DNA from: Martinezella multihospitum
GTDB taxonomy: Bacteria; Pseudomonadota; Alphaproteobacteria; Rhizobiales; Rhizobiaceae
DNA: 64,000 nucleotides
Assembly (NCBI RefSeq): GCF_900094585.1
Contig: NZ_FMAG01000006.1
Coordinates: forward strand, 1-64,000
Reading direction: 5' to 3'
The first letter of the stretch is position 1; each line of letters starts with the position of its first letter. Below the pieces are notes generated by a model. It had not been told where the DNA came from. It was given only the letters and a program-made list of their open reading frames with translations, and made no database searches. A program made the position numbers and the translations under genes. Shown in pieces: positions 27,210-37,030 of this stretch.

Positions 27210-27821
27210 TCAGCGACCCCGGACCAAGGACATGAAACGGGCCTGCTCGGCTGGATCGGCCTTGAAGGCACCCGTGAAGGTCATCGTCAGCGTCGAGGAA
27301 CCCTGCTTCTTTATGCCGCGCATGGACATGCACATATGTTCGGCATCGATCATCACGGCAACGCCACGCGGACGCAGCGACTCGTCGATCGCATTGGCGA
27401 TCTGGGCCGTCATGGCTTCCTGCGTCTGCAGGCGGCGCGCAAAAATATCGACGACACGGGCGATTTTCGACAGGCCAAGCACACGACCGCTCGGCAGATA
27501 GGCGACATGCGCCTTGCCGATGATCGGCACCATATGATGTTCGCAATGCGAGTAGAACGGGACGTCCCGCTCAAGAACGATGTCGTCGTAGCCCGAGACT
27601 TCTTCGAAAGTGCGGCCGAGCACATCCTCGGGATTCAGCTCGTAGCCGCCGAACAGCTCGCGATAGGCCTTGGCAACGCGCGCAGGCGTATCGAGCAGGC
27701 CTTCGCGACGCGGATCATCGCCGGCCCAGCGAAGGAGAACGCGGATTGCGTCTTCAGCTTCCTGCTGCGACGGGCGTTCGGAATCAGTGACTTGCGGAAA
27801 GTTCTTTACAATGGCGTCCAT
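27210..27821 (-). CDS. folE: GTP cyclohydrolase I
   Basis: First step of folate synthesis: GTP to dihydroneopterin triphosphate. The 203-residue protein has REGLLDTPARVAKAYRELF, the zinc ligands in YSHCEHHMVPIIGKAHVAYL, and the C-terminal TLTMTFTGAFK. Start ATG 27821 with a short upstream GTAA-type leader. The minus-strand leader contains a nested long hairpin and a second hairpin (27859-28007), and a possible promoter near 28016-28038 (CTTTCA and TATATG spaced by 17 nt). Confidence 0.95.
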   Translation of the reverse strand: MDAIVKNFPQVTDSERPSQQEAEDAIRVLLRWAGDDPRREGLLDTPARVAKAYRELFGGYELNPEDVLGRTFEEVSGYDDIVLERDVPFYSHCEHHMVPIIGKAHVAYLPSGRVLGLSKIARVVDIFARRLQTQEAMTAQIANAIDESLRPRGVAVMIDAEHMCMSMRGIKKQGSSTLTMTFTGAFKADPAEQARFMSLVRGR

Positions 27822-27858
27822 TACCTGTGGTTCTCCTGATCCGCTATGCGGATATCAT

Positions 27859-27944
27859 CTTGTCGGACTCGCCACTGGCATTCCCCGAGGTACGGAGATT
27901 TTGTACCTTTGGCGGGCTCCGGGGCGTTCTGGCTGGCGGACAAG
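27859..27944 (-). promoter_or_regulatory. Structured leader element upstream of folE
   Basis: On the minus strand four arms, CTTGTC, CGCCA, CCCCG and GGTAC, pair in nested order with GTACC, CGGGG, TGGCG and GACAAG, giving an 86-nt imperfect hairpin. It lies about 38 nt before the folE start. It matches no riboswitch class I can name. Confidence 0.4.
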
Positions 27945-27979
27945 CCTGCCGTCCTGCACGGTTTCCCATCAAACTTACA

Positions 27980-28006
27980 GAAGACCATTGCATTTCGATG
28001 GTCTTC
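27980..28006. promoter_or_regulatory. Hairpin GAAGACCAT / ATGGTCTTC
   Basis: A perfect 9-bp inverted repeat with a 9-nt spacer upstream of folE, between the predicted promoter and the nested hairpin. Either an operator or part of the leader RNA. Confidence 0.4.
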
Positions 28007-28084
28007 GAACGACATACATATAGTATGGCATTGTCCCTGTGAAAGTGTCCTAAACGGACACGCTGTGTTTTTTGTTACGAAACA

Positions 28085-28136
28085 CTAGAGCCGGATGATT
28101 TAGGTTTGTTCGACCTAAAATCTAAATCCGCTCTAG
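28085..28136. repeat. RIME-like imperfect palindrome A
   Basis: CTAGAGC ... GCTCTAG with internal arms GGAT/ATCC and TTTAGGT/ACCTAAA. Typical of short rhizobial intergenic palindromes. Confidence 0.55.
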
Positions 28137-28147
28137 AGTCAAATATG

Positions 28148-28199
28148 TAGAGCATGATGTCGTCCGAAAACCGCCTACACTTTTCGGCATCATGCTCTA
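28148..28199. repeat. RIME-like imperfect palindrome B
   Basis: TAGAGCATGATG pairs with CATCATGCTCTA (one offset) and TCCGAAAA with TTTTCGG. Adjacent to repeat A, 11 bp away. Confidence 0.55.
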
Positions 28200-28225
28200 G
28201 CGGGTGCATCGGAGCAAAATCTGTT

Positions 28226-28687
28226 ATGGACGACATCTACAACAGCAAAATCCTAGAGTTTGCCGGCAATATCGGCCGCATCGGCAGTCTTTCTGACGCC
28301 GATGCCAGCGCCCAGGCCCATTCCAGACTGTGCGGTTCTCGCGTAAAAATCTGGCTGAAAATGGACGGCGATGTGGTGACCGATTTTGCCCATGACGTCA
28401 AGGCCTGTGCGCTCGGCCAGGCGTCATCCTCGATCATGGCGCGTCATGTCGTCGGCGCCAGTGCGGATGAGGTGCGCAAGGCCCGCGAGGACATGCTCGC
28501 CATGCTCAAGGCCGACGGCGAGGGACCAGACGGCCGCTTCGAGGACATGCGCTATCTGAAGCCGGTCAGAGATTACAAGGCCCGTCACGCTTCGACCATG
28601 CTGACATTCGATGCCGTTGTCGATGCGATCGGGCAGATCGAGGCGGCGCGGACGGGCGGAATCGCCAAGACTGCGGAAGCTGTTTGA
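28226..28687 (+). CDS. Iron-sulfur cluster assembly scaffold-like protein (IscU/NifU-N fold)
   Basis: A 153-residue protein: MDDIYNSKILEFAGNIGRIG, then HSRLCGSRVKIWLKM (first Cys near 39) and FAHDVKACALGQASSSIMAR (second Cys near 63). The third cysteine of IscU-type scaffolds, expected in the R-x-x-C segment, reads KARHAST here, so only two of three Cys ligands remain. The family is common in alphaproteobacteria near folE and yidD. GGAGCAAA precedes the ATG at 28226. It begins a cluster with yidD and DUF1697. A role in Fe-S delivery is plausible but the ligand loss is notable. Confidence 0.8.
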   Translation: MDDIYNSKILEFAGNIGRIGSLSDADASAQAHSRLCGSRVKIWLKMDGDVVTDFAHDVKACALGQASSSIMARHVVGASADEVRKAREDMLAMLKADGEGPDGRFEDMRYLKPVRDYKARHASTMLTFDAVVDAIGQIEAARTGGIAKTAEAV

Positions 28688-28702
28688 TCGGGGCTTCGCG
28701 CG

Positions 28703-29125
28703 ATGTGCCAATTCTGTCTCATGCAGGACGACGATGAAGATGAGGGTGGTGCCGCTCCCCCAAGGCACGCTCGTCGAGACATATCACCGTCCGGCGACAA
28801 GCCGGCCAGATCGCGCAATTATTCCGGCCCGTTCCGCAAGACGCCGGACCGGCTTTTGGGCATGGGTCTTATTCGCCTCTATCAACTGACGCTCTCCGGA
28901 TTCATCGGCAATTCCTGCCGCCATATCCCGACCTGCTCGGAATATGGCTATGAGGCTGTTGCCCGCCACGGACTTTGGGCTGGCGGCTGGATGACGCTCT
29001 TCCGCGTCGCGCGCTGCGGACCGGGAGGGACGAGCGGGCTCGATCCGGTGCCCGGCGATCTGGAGCGCCGCTATCACTGGTGGACGCCCTGGCGCTATTT
29101 CCGTCTTGGGCAAAAGGCTGCCTGA
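28703..29125 (+). CDS. yidD: Membrane protein insertion efficiency factor YidD
   Basis: Small membrane-associated protein that assists YidC insertion. The 140-residue product has the YidD core: IRLYQLTLSGFIGNSCRHIP, TCSEYGYEAVARHGLWAGGW, CGPGGTSGLDPVP. The N-terminal 45 residues are variable and acidic then basic (DDDEDEGGAAPP); the start could also be the ATG at 28721. It follows the scaffold gene by 15 bp, away from the usual rnpA-yidC context. Confidence 0.9.
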   Translation: MCQFCLMQDDDEDEGGAAPPRHARRDISPSGDKPARSRNYSGPFRKTPDRLLGMGLIRLYQLTLSGFIGNSCRHIPTCSEYGYEAVARHGLWAGGWMTLFRVARCGPGGTSGLDPVPGDLERRYHWWTPWRYFRLGQKAA

Positions 29126-29129
29126 CCGC

Positions 29130-29657
29130 ATGACCATTTACGTGGCGCTGCTTCACAGCATCGTGCTCGGCGCCGGCAGCAGGGTGGTGATGAGCGATCT
29201 GAAGGCGATGGCGGAACGACTTGGCTTTCGCAATCCCCGTACGCTCGTTGCGACTGGTAATCTGGTTTTCGAGAGCAGGAAGCAGTCAATCGCGTCTATC
29301 GAAGCGAAACTCGAGGCCGGTTTTGCCGCGGCTTTCGGCAAGCATGTCGATATCATCGTCCGCGATGCCGATACATGGTTGAGGCTTGCCGACGGCAATC
29401 CCTTTCTCGACGGGATCGGCAGCGAGGTCATCGTCCGGGTGATGCGGCAGCCGCTCGAACCCGAAGTGCTGGATACGCTTGCGAAATACCGCCAAGCCGA
29501 GCGCCTGGCCGTTGTCGCGGGCGATCTATGGATCGATTTTGGCCTCAAGGCCAGCGAGACGAAAATGTTGCCGGCTTTGACGACAAAGCGGCTCGGCATC
29601 GGAACGATGCGGAACTGGAACACCGTGCGTGGTTTAGCTGAGATGATCGGCCGCTAA
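29130..29657 (+). CDS. DUF1697 family protein
   Basis: A 175-residue protein with MTIYVALLHSIVLGAGSRVV, MSDLKAMAERLGFRNPRTLV and ATGNLVFESRKQSIASIEAK, the DUF1697 pattern; the C-terminus has RNWNTVRGLAEMIGR. Function unknown. It starts 4 bp after yidD. An ATG 8 codons earlier lies inside yidD and was not chosen because homology begins at 29130. Confidence 0.85.
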   Translation: MTIYVALLHSIVLGAGSRVVMSDLKAMAERLGFRNPRTLVATGNLVFESRKQSIASIEAKLEAGFAAAFGKHVDIIVRDADTWLRLADGNPFLDGIGSEVIVRVMRQPLEPEVLDTLAKYRQAERLAVVAGDLWIDFGLKASETKMLPALTTKRLGIGTMRNWNTVRGLAEMIGR

Positions 29658-29704
29658 CGCCGCTTTTCCTTTACTAGAATACGAAATACAGCTATCAGGC
29701 GCGC

Positions 29705-29731
29705 GGACATAAGTAAGCATTTACTTAGTCC
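29705..29731. promoter_or_regulatory. Inverted repeat upstream of thrS
   Basis: TAAGTAA and TTACTTA are perfect 7-bp arms around GCAT, extended by GGAC/GTCC with one bulge. It lies 54 bp before the thrS start. The look is of a TetR-type operator; there is no T tract, so a terminator is less likely. Confidence 0.4.
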
Positions 29732-29785
29732 GTAACTTTCGAAACCACCCGCATTCGTTGGCGGGACTGGACAAGGAGAATATAG

Positions 29786-31774
<1,989 letters not shown>

Positions 31775-31917
31775 CGGCCCTTATATCTGGCGGCACCTTC
31801 AGGGTGCCGTCAGAGAACTGACATACAGCTTTCATATAGTTGATGAATCAACGCGTTGCTGTGGCTGCAGCATGGGACGCAACTGAACCATAGGAGCGGG
31901 GCAGCCCCGTCGCGCAC

Positions 31918-32757
31918 TTGGAATTCAAAGAATTATCCTACGCCAACGAGCGGGACACGCGGATCAAGCGCTGGTTTATCCGCTCCATCGAAGGCCTTTC
32001 CGGCCGAGACCGTTACGCCCGGCTCTACGATATCTGGCGCACCGATATCGTCGGCAAGAGCGAGCGGGTTTTCGGCAAGATGCTCGATCTCATCGATGTA
32101 CGCCTGCTCATCAAGGGCGAGTGGCCGCCGAACCAGATCCCCGAAGCGCCGATCGTCATCGTCGCCAATCACCCCTATGGTATCGGCGACGGGATCGCGG
32201 TTTTGGCGCTTGCCGAACAATTGGGGCGCCCCTTCAAGGTCCTCATCAACAATGAGTTGCTGAAAGTGCCCGAGATGCACGACTATTCGCTGCCGGTTTC
32301 CTTCGAGGAAACCAAGGAAGCGATGGCGATCAACATGAAGACCCGGCACGAGGCCGTTCGCCTGCTCAAGGAAGGCACGACCATCATCGTCTTTCCAGCC
32401 GGTGGCGTCGCAACCGCCAGGAAAGGTTTCGGCCGGGCAGAGGATCTGCCCTGGAAGATATTCCCGGCAAAACTCATTCAAGCGGCACGCGCGAGCGTCC
32501 TTCCCATCTATTTCGAGGGACAGAACGGCCGGCTGTTCCATCTGGCGAGCCGCATCTCGATGACTTTGCGCATCTCACTGCTGATCCGCGAATTCCGCCG
32601 TCTCTCCGGCAGCACCATCACTGCCCATATCGGCGCTCTCCGAAGCTGGGAGGCGCTGAGCGAAGGCAGCGATCGCAAGGACCTGCTGACGAAGCTCTAT
32701 GGGGCTGTCTTTTCCATGGCACCCCCTAGAAAGGTGCTGCGGCGCAGGGCTGGATGA
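31918..32757 (+). CDS. PlsC-like lysophospholipid acyltransferase
   Basis: A 279-residue acyltransferase of the 1-acylglycerol-3-phosphate family. The catalytic H-x4/5-D box appears as NHPYGIGDGIAV near 82-93, and the downstream glycine motif as VFPAGGVATARKGFGR near 160-175. It could acylate lyso-phospholipid or lyso-ornithine lipid; the substrate cannot be told. A TTG start at 31918 was chosen because an in-frame TAG lies nine codons upstream and the N-terminal LEFKELSYANERD belongs to the family. The ribosome site is weak. Confidence 0.75.
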   Translation: MEFKELSYANERDTRIKRWFIRSIEGLSGRDRYARLYDIWRTDIVGKSERVFGKMLDLIDVRLLIKGEWPPNQIPEAPIVIVANHPYGIGDGIAVLALAEQLGRPFKVLINNELLKVPEMHDYSLPVSFEETKEAMAINMKTRHEAVRLLKEGTTIIVFPAGGVATARKGFGRAEDLPWKIFPAKLIQAARASVLPIYFEGQNGRLFHLASRISMTLRISLLIREFRRLSGSTITAHIGALRSWEALSEGSDRKDLLTKLYGAVFSMAPPRKVLRRRAG

Positions 32758-32840
32758 GCGGAAAGAATACCGATCTTTCTCCCACTGAGCGGTGACTGCT
32801 GAGATAGCTGCAGCCGGCGACCAAACCCGGGTCTCTGCCG

Positions 32841-33956
32841 TCAATCCATGCTATCGCCGTCGTCGCCGCCAGCGGCAGGCGCCAATTGTTCATAGGTGGG
32901 CAGCGGCTGCTGGTTGGTCGTTGCCGGTGGCGTCTGGCTCTGGCGCATTGGCGGCATCTGGATCGGCAGCTGTCGGGCCGACTGTTCGGTATCGGCATCC
33001 TGCGGCTGCTGCTGTTTCATCAGCACTTCCACATCCGTATTCATGCCGGCGGCGACCGTGAAATCACGCTGATAGATCTTGTCCTTGTTGCGGGCGACGG
33101 CCGTATAGCGGCCTTCTGCAAGCACCATGGTCGGAAAGGCGCTGACGCTTTCCCCGACGATATCGCCCGCAGATGTCAGGATCGACCAGGCAGTATCAGC
33201 TATCGCCTCGCCGCCGGCATCCGAGACCAGCTTGAACGTGATCTTTGCCGCCCTGTGTTGAATGGTCGCCTCAGTCACCTTGCCGGCTTCCACTTGGATG
33301 TCGGCACGGATGACAGCATTGACCTCGCCATATTCGGAAACGACATGATAGGTGCCGGCGCTGAGGCCAACCAGAGTGTTCGGCTTGACGTCGTCCATGA
33401 CAAGACCGCGTTCGCCGTCCTCCTTGGCTTCGCTCGAGTAGATCGAGAAGCTCAGCTCGTTCGGAGGAATGCGGACATCGGGGCCGGATACGGCGTTCAA
33501 GACCATGCCACCGGCATCGAGAACCATCGTCTGCTTCTGGGTGTCGCCGCTTTCAGGCACGCTCAGCCGCTTGGTAACGCCAGCGCGGCCGAAAGAGACA
33601 TTGACGAAATAGTCGCCCGGCAAAAGGTGGAAGGAGGCCGAGCCTCCGCGCGAACTGGCGACCAGCGGCAGTTTGCCGTCGGCCCCCGCTATCGGGCTGA
33701 AGACATACCAGGCAAGGCCTTGCTGCTGCGGGCCGCTCTGAGGCGTGAGCTTGGCTTCCAGGGAAACGTCACGCAATGCGCGCGCAGGCGAATTCTCGCC
33801 ATTCGGCGCTACGAAAGCATTGAGCTTCGGCATCTTGACGCTGCCGTCGAGCTGCTTGAACTCCTTGAAGGCATCCTGTGCCGAGACGGCGGTGCTCATG
33901 CTCGCAAGCATCGCGAAAACCGCGCTCAATCGGCGAGCGGATGAAATGCCTGACAT
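32841..33956 (-). CDS. Exported hypothetical protein
   Basis: About 371 residues (ATG at 33956; frame open to 33995). Signal peptide ARRLSAVFAMLASMSTAVSA. The mature part has repeated beta-rich modules (YFVNVSFGRAGVTKRLSVPE, GTYHVVSEYGEVNAVIRADI, EGRYTAVARNKDKIYQRDFT) like carnitine/TonB-type Ig or carboxypeptidase-regulatory domains, and a Gln/Pro-rich tail (QLPIQMPPMRQSQTPPATTN). No catalytic motif was found. Probably periplasmic or surface. Convergent with the acyltransferase gene, 84 bp apart. Confidence 0.7.
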   Translation of the reverse strand: MSGISSARRLSAVFAMLASMSTAVSAQDAFKEFKQLDGSVKMPKLNAFVAPNGENSPARALRDVSLEAKLTPQSGPQQQGLAWYVFSPIAGADGKLPLVASSRGGSASFHLLPGDYFVNVSFGRAGVTKRLSVPESGDTQKQTMVLDAGGMVLNAVSGPDVRIPPNELSFSIYSSEAKEDGERGLVMDDVKPNTLVGLSAGTYHVVSEYGEVNAVIRADIQVEAGKVTEATIQHRAAKITFKLVSDAGGEAIADTAWSILTSAGDIVGESVSAFPTMVLAEGRYTAVARNKDKIYQRDFTVAAGMNTDVEVLMKQQQPQDADTEQSARQLPIQMPPMRQSQTPPATTNQQPLPTYEQLAPAAGGDDGDSMD

Positions 33957-34064
33957 GGATACCAACCGATTGACTTCCGATAAAACACACGCCACTTCAA
34001 AACCAATGCGGTGGCAAATTCAAGACCTCATCATACCACAAGCCAAAATGAAGGCAGTTCCTCA

Positions 34065-34652
34065 ATGAAAACCGATATCAAGCTGGTCGACTATCTCGCG
34101 GTGCGCCGATCCATCCCTGCGTTCCAGATGTCGGAACCGGGACCAGGCAAGGCCGAAATCGAGGAGATTCTCCGGCTGGCCTCGCGCGTACCGGACCATG
34201 GCAAGCTCGCTCCCTGGCGCTTCATCGTCTATCGTGGCGAGGAACGTGCGCGTATCGGCGAGGAGCTGTTGAAACTGGCGCTGGAAGCCAAGCCGGACCT
34301 TTCCGATGAGATGATTCAGGTCGAGAGGACCCGCTTCACCCGCGCTCCGGTCGTCATCGCCGTCGTCAGCAAGGCGGCGCCGCATTTCAAGATTCCGGAG
34401 TGGGAGCAGCTGATGTCGGCCGGTGCGCTGTGCATGAACCTGCTAATTTCCGCCAATGCCCATGGCTGGGTTTCCAATTGGCTAACCGAGTGGTTCGCCT
34501 TCGACGAGCGCGCCTATCCGTTGCTCGGCGTCAAGCCGGACGAAAAGGTGGCTGGCTTCATCCACATCGGCTCGACAAGCTTCCCGCCGGTCGAACGCCC
34601 ACGCCCGGAACTTGCCGAAACGGTAACATGGGTCGGCGGCGAGGACGCATAA
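34065..34652 (+). CDS. Nitroreductase-family protein
   Basis: FMN-dependent NAD(P)H oxidoreductase of the YdjA type, 195 residues. Signatures: LAVRRSIPAFQMSEPGPGKA, EILRLASRVPDHGKLAPWRF (FMN binding, PDHGKLAPWRF is diagnostic), and AGALCMNLLISANAHGWVSN. ATG at 34065 is chosen over upstream ATG 34011 because the family begins at KLVDYLAVRR and AAGGCAG is upstream. Its TAA overlaps the start of the flavin reductase gene, so the two are translationally coupled. Confidence 0.88.
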   Translation: MKTDIKLVDYLAVRRSIPAFQMSEPGPGKAEIEEILRLASRVPDHGKLAPWRFIVYRGEERARIGEELLKLALEAKPDLSDEMIQVERTRFTRAPVVIAVVSKAAPHFKIPEWEQLMSAGALCMNLLISANAHGWVSNWLTEWFAFDERAYPLLGVKPDEKVAGFIHIGSTSFPPVERPRPELAETVTWVGGEDA

Positions 34653-35236
34653 TGTTTTATACGACGGACACCAATCGTCATGGTTTGGCGCACGATCCTT
34701 TCAAGGCGATCGTGGCGCCGCGGCCGATCGGCTGGATCGGCAGCAAGGGCAGGGACGGTTCGCTGAACCTGTCCCCCTATTCCTTTTTCAACGCCGTCAG
34801 CGACCGGCCGAAACTGGTGATGTTTTCTTCCGCCGGCAGAAAGGACAGCGTGCGCAATGTCGAGGAAACCGGCGTCTTTACCGCCAATCTCGTCAGTCGC
34901 CATATCGTTGAGAAGATGAACCATTCATCGATTGCCGTCCCCTATGGCATCAACGAATTCGAGCTTGCCGGACTGACGGCAAAGCCGGGAGAACTGGTCG
35001 ACGCGCCCTATGTCGCCGAGGCTTTTGCCGTGCTCGAATGCCGGGTGACTGAAATTCTGCAGCCCAAGGGTCTCGATGGTGAGGCATCGGAAAACATCAT
35101 GGTGATCGGCCAGGTCGTCGGCATCCATATCGACGAGACGATCATTCGCGACGGCAGGCTGGACATGGCGCTGGCGCGTCCAGTCGCGCGCATGGGAATA
35201 TGGATTATAGCGAGGGCAGCGACGTCTTCGAGATGA
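34652..35236 (+). CDS. Flavin reductase-like (DIM6/NTAB) protein, apparent C-terminal frameshift
   Basis: A 194-residue flavin reductase-family protein: FKAIVAPRPIGWIGSKGRDG, NLSPYSFFNAVSDRPKLVMF, VEETGVFTANLVS, then MVIGQVVGIHID. The read tail after ARPVARMG is WIIARAATSSR, which does not look like the family. If one base is added near 35194-35200, the frame continues as MDYSEGSDVFEMIRPKAP with a stop at 35254-35256, close to the usual tail. Either a real mutation that changes the last 15 or so residues or a sequencing indel. The overlap with the nitroreductase stop suggests one operon. Confidence 0.82.
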   Translation: MFYTTDTNRHGLAHDPFKAIVAPRPIGWIGSKGRDGSLNLSPYSFFNAVSDRPKLVMFSSAGRKDSVRNVEETGVFTANLVSRHIVEKMNHSSIAVPYGINEFELAGLTAKPGELVDAPYVAEAFAVLECRVTEILQPKGLDGEASENIMVIGQVVGIHIDETIIRDGRLDMALARPVARMGIWIIARAATSSR

Positions 35237-35245
35237 TCAGGCCAA

Positions 35246-35264
35246 AGGCGCCCTGATGGGCGCC
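35246..35264. terminator. Stem-loop after the flavin reductase gene
   Basis: GGCGCCC and GGGCGCC pair around TGAT. The loop is the shifted-frame stop region. No T tract follows, so termination is uncertain. Confidence 0.3.
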
Positions 35265-35384
35265 GTTCGTGCCGATAGGCGAAAGGTTAATAAGCAAGGT
35301 AAACGTCCCGTAAACCTTTGCCCGATAACGTGAAGCATATGAATTTGCGGGGCAAGAATCGCCTCGTCGATATCGGGGCGTTAC

Positions 35385-36524
35385 GTGATCATAGAAGCAT
35401 TCCTTCGCTGGGCTGAAACGGCCAAGGCAGAAAGCAGAACCCGGGCCGCCAACGCGCTCGGCAGGGCCTATCTGCAGTCGGAGATGCCAAAAGAAGAGCG
35501 TGACGCCGCCGAGATGGCGATGACATACCTGCTGGACGATCCATCTCCCCGCGTGCGGCTGGCGCTTGCTGAAGCCGTCGCCCATTCGGCTGGCGCGCCG
35601 CGCAATGTCATTCTGTCCCTTGCCCACGATCAGCCTGAAATTGCAGGGCAGATCATCCTGTTTTCGCCCGTGTTCACTGATGCCGATCTCGTCGATCTTG
35701 CATTGCATGGCAGCGATGTGGCACGGATTCTCATCGCCTCCCGCGGGCAGGTGCCGCGTGCAGTCTGTGCCGCACTTGCCGAGATCGGCGGAGAAGCCGA
35801 AATTCTGTGTCTGTTGGAAAATGACGGTGCATTGCTTTCACAGGCTTCGCTCAAACGCATCGCCGAGCGCATGGGTGATTGCGCCGAGATACGCGGGCTG
35901 CTTCTTTGCCGCGATATGCTGTCTTCCGACATCAGGCATCTGCTGATGCGTCAGGTCAGCGACGCGCTTTCGGAATCGGCGCTCGTCCAGAACTTTGTCG
36001 GCAGCTCCAGGCTGCAGCAGGTGACACGTGAGGCGACTGAATCCGCAACCGTTACGATTGCGGGAACGGCGCAGCACGAGCAATTGCCGGATTTGGTCGA
36101 GCATCTCAGGCGGAGCGGCTGGCTGACGCCTGCATTCCTGATGCATGCGCTGTGCTCCGGCAAGGTCGATTTCTTCGCCTGCGCGATCACCAATCTTTCC
36201 GGCTGCGACGAACGGCGCGTGCGCTCCATCATCTCCAGGGGCCGCGTCTACGCCATTCGCGCGCTCTACGAAAGCGCTGGACTGCCACGGGATATCAGCA
36301 CCATCTTCGTCGAGGCGACGATGATATGGCGTGAATCTTCCCGCAAGAACGGCAGTGCAATGCTGGAAGATGTCTCTTTGCGCCTGCTGCGCAAGTTCCG
36401 CCTCGCGGAGCCAGCTCCCGCCGCTGCGACACAGCTCCTCGACATGGTGGAGAAGCTTGCGAATGCCGAACGGCGGCAGGCAGCACGGAGTTTCGCCGCA
36501 CTGGCGACGCTCGCTGCCGCGTGA
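35385..36524 (+). CDS. DUF2336 family protein
   Basis: A 379-residue, largely helical protein beginning with GTG as MIIEAFLRWAETAKAESRTR. It contains HEAT-like segments (DPSPRVRLALAEAVAHSAGA, RNVILSLAHDQPEIAG) and RISKGRVYAIRALYESAG-like SRGRVYAIRALYESAG toward the C-terminus, which are DUF2336 features. Function unknown; related proteins occur near cell-cycle genes. Upstream, GGTAAACGTCCCGTAAACC shows two TAAA half sites spaced by 7 bp, a weak CtrA-like match. Confidence 0.8.
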   Translation: MIIEAFLRWAETAKAESRTRAANALGRAYLQSEMPKEERDAAEMAMTYLLDDPSPRVRLALAEAVAHSAGAPRNVILSLAHDQPEIAGQIILFSPVFTDADLVDLALHGSDVARILIASRGQVPRAVCAALAEIGGEAEILCLLENDGALLSQASLKRIAERMGDCAEIRGLLLCRDMLSSDIRHLLMRQVSDALSESALVQNFVGSSRLQQVTREATESATVTIAGTAQHEQLPDLVEHLRRSGWLTPAFLMHALCSGKVDFFACAITNLSGCDERRVRSIISRGRVYAIRALYESAGLPRDISTIFVEATMIWRESSRKNGSAMLEDVSLRLLRKFRLAEPAPAAATQLLDMVEKLANAERRQAARSFAALATLAAA

Positions 36525-36558
36525 TATCCAGCAGGCGTTCTATTGTCCGAGGTTTATC

Positions 36559-37026
36559 TTGTCACTGACGATTGCTGTCGAACCCCCGCGTCAGGAGGGC
36601 GTCATTCGCCTTCTCGACATGTCGAGCGCCTATGTGGAATCGCTCTATCCGCCTGAAAGCAACCATATCCTTGATCTGTCTTCGCTGGAGAAGGCGGAGG
36701 TGACCTTCTGGGTTGCCAGGGTAGGGGGTGCGATCGTCGGATGTTGCGCCTTGGTGGAAGCCGGCGATGGTACCGCGGAGATCAAGCGCATGTTCGTCGA
36801 TCCGGCTGCCAGGGGCCGCAGTGTCGCACGCAAGCTCATGGAGACGCTCGAAGCGGCGGCGCTCGAAAGAGGCCTTTCGGCAGTCCGATTGGAGACCGGC
36901 ATATATCAGCCGGAAGCGATCGGCCTATACCGGAAATTCGGATATCTCGAAATTCCCGCATTCGGCAGCTACCAGCCGGACCCGCTCAGCCTGTTCATGG
37001 AAAAACGGTTGGAACAAACCGGCTGA
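36559..37026 (+). CDS. GNAT-family N-acetyltransferase
   Basis: A 155-residue acetyltransferase with the acetyl-CoA loop EIKRMFVDPAARGRSVARKL near 85-105 and the C-terminal LYRKFGYLEIPAFGSYQ. TTG at 36559 is the best start because AGG is positioned just before it and the sequence begins like the family (LSLTIAVEPP). Substrate unknown. Confidence 0.85.
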   Translation: MSLTIAVEPPRQEGVIRLLDMSSAYVESLYPPESNHILDLSSLEKAEVTFWVARVGGAIVGCCALVEAGDGTAEIKRMFVDPAARGRSVARKLMETLEAAALERGLSAVRLETGIYQPEAIGLYRKFGYLEIPAFGSYQPDPLSLFMEKRLEQTG

Positions 37027-37030
37027 GCAA

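Larger units (their letters stand above)
27822..28225. other. Intergenic region, 404 bp
   Basis: Contains the folE leader with two strong hairpins on the minus strand, a palindromic CATAC-AT-AT-AGTATG-like AT-rich stretch near 28013-28027, and two RIME-like inverted repeats at 28085-28136 and 28148-28199. No ORF supported. Confidence 0.5.

Noticed and set aside
31791..31810. Hairpin after thrS (CGGCACC-TTCA-GGGTGCCG)
   Set aside because: No T tract on either side, so not called as a terminator.
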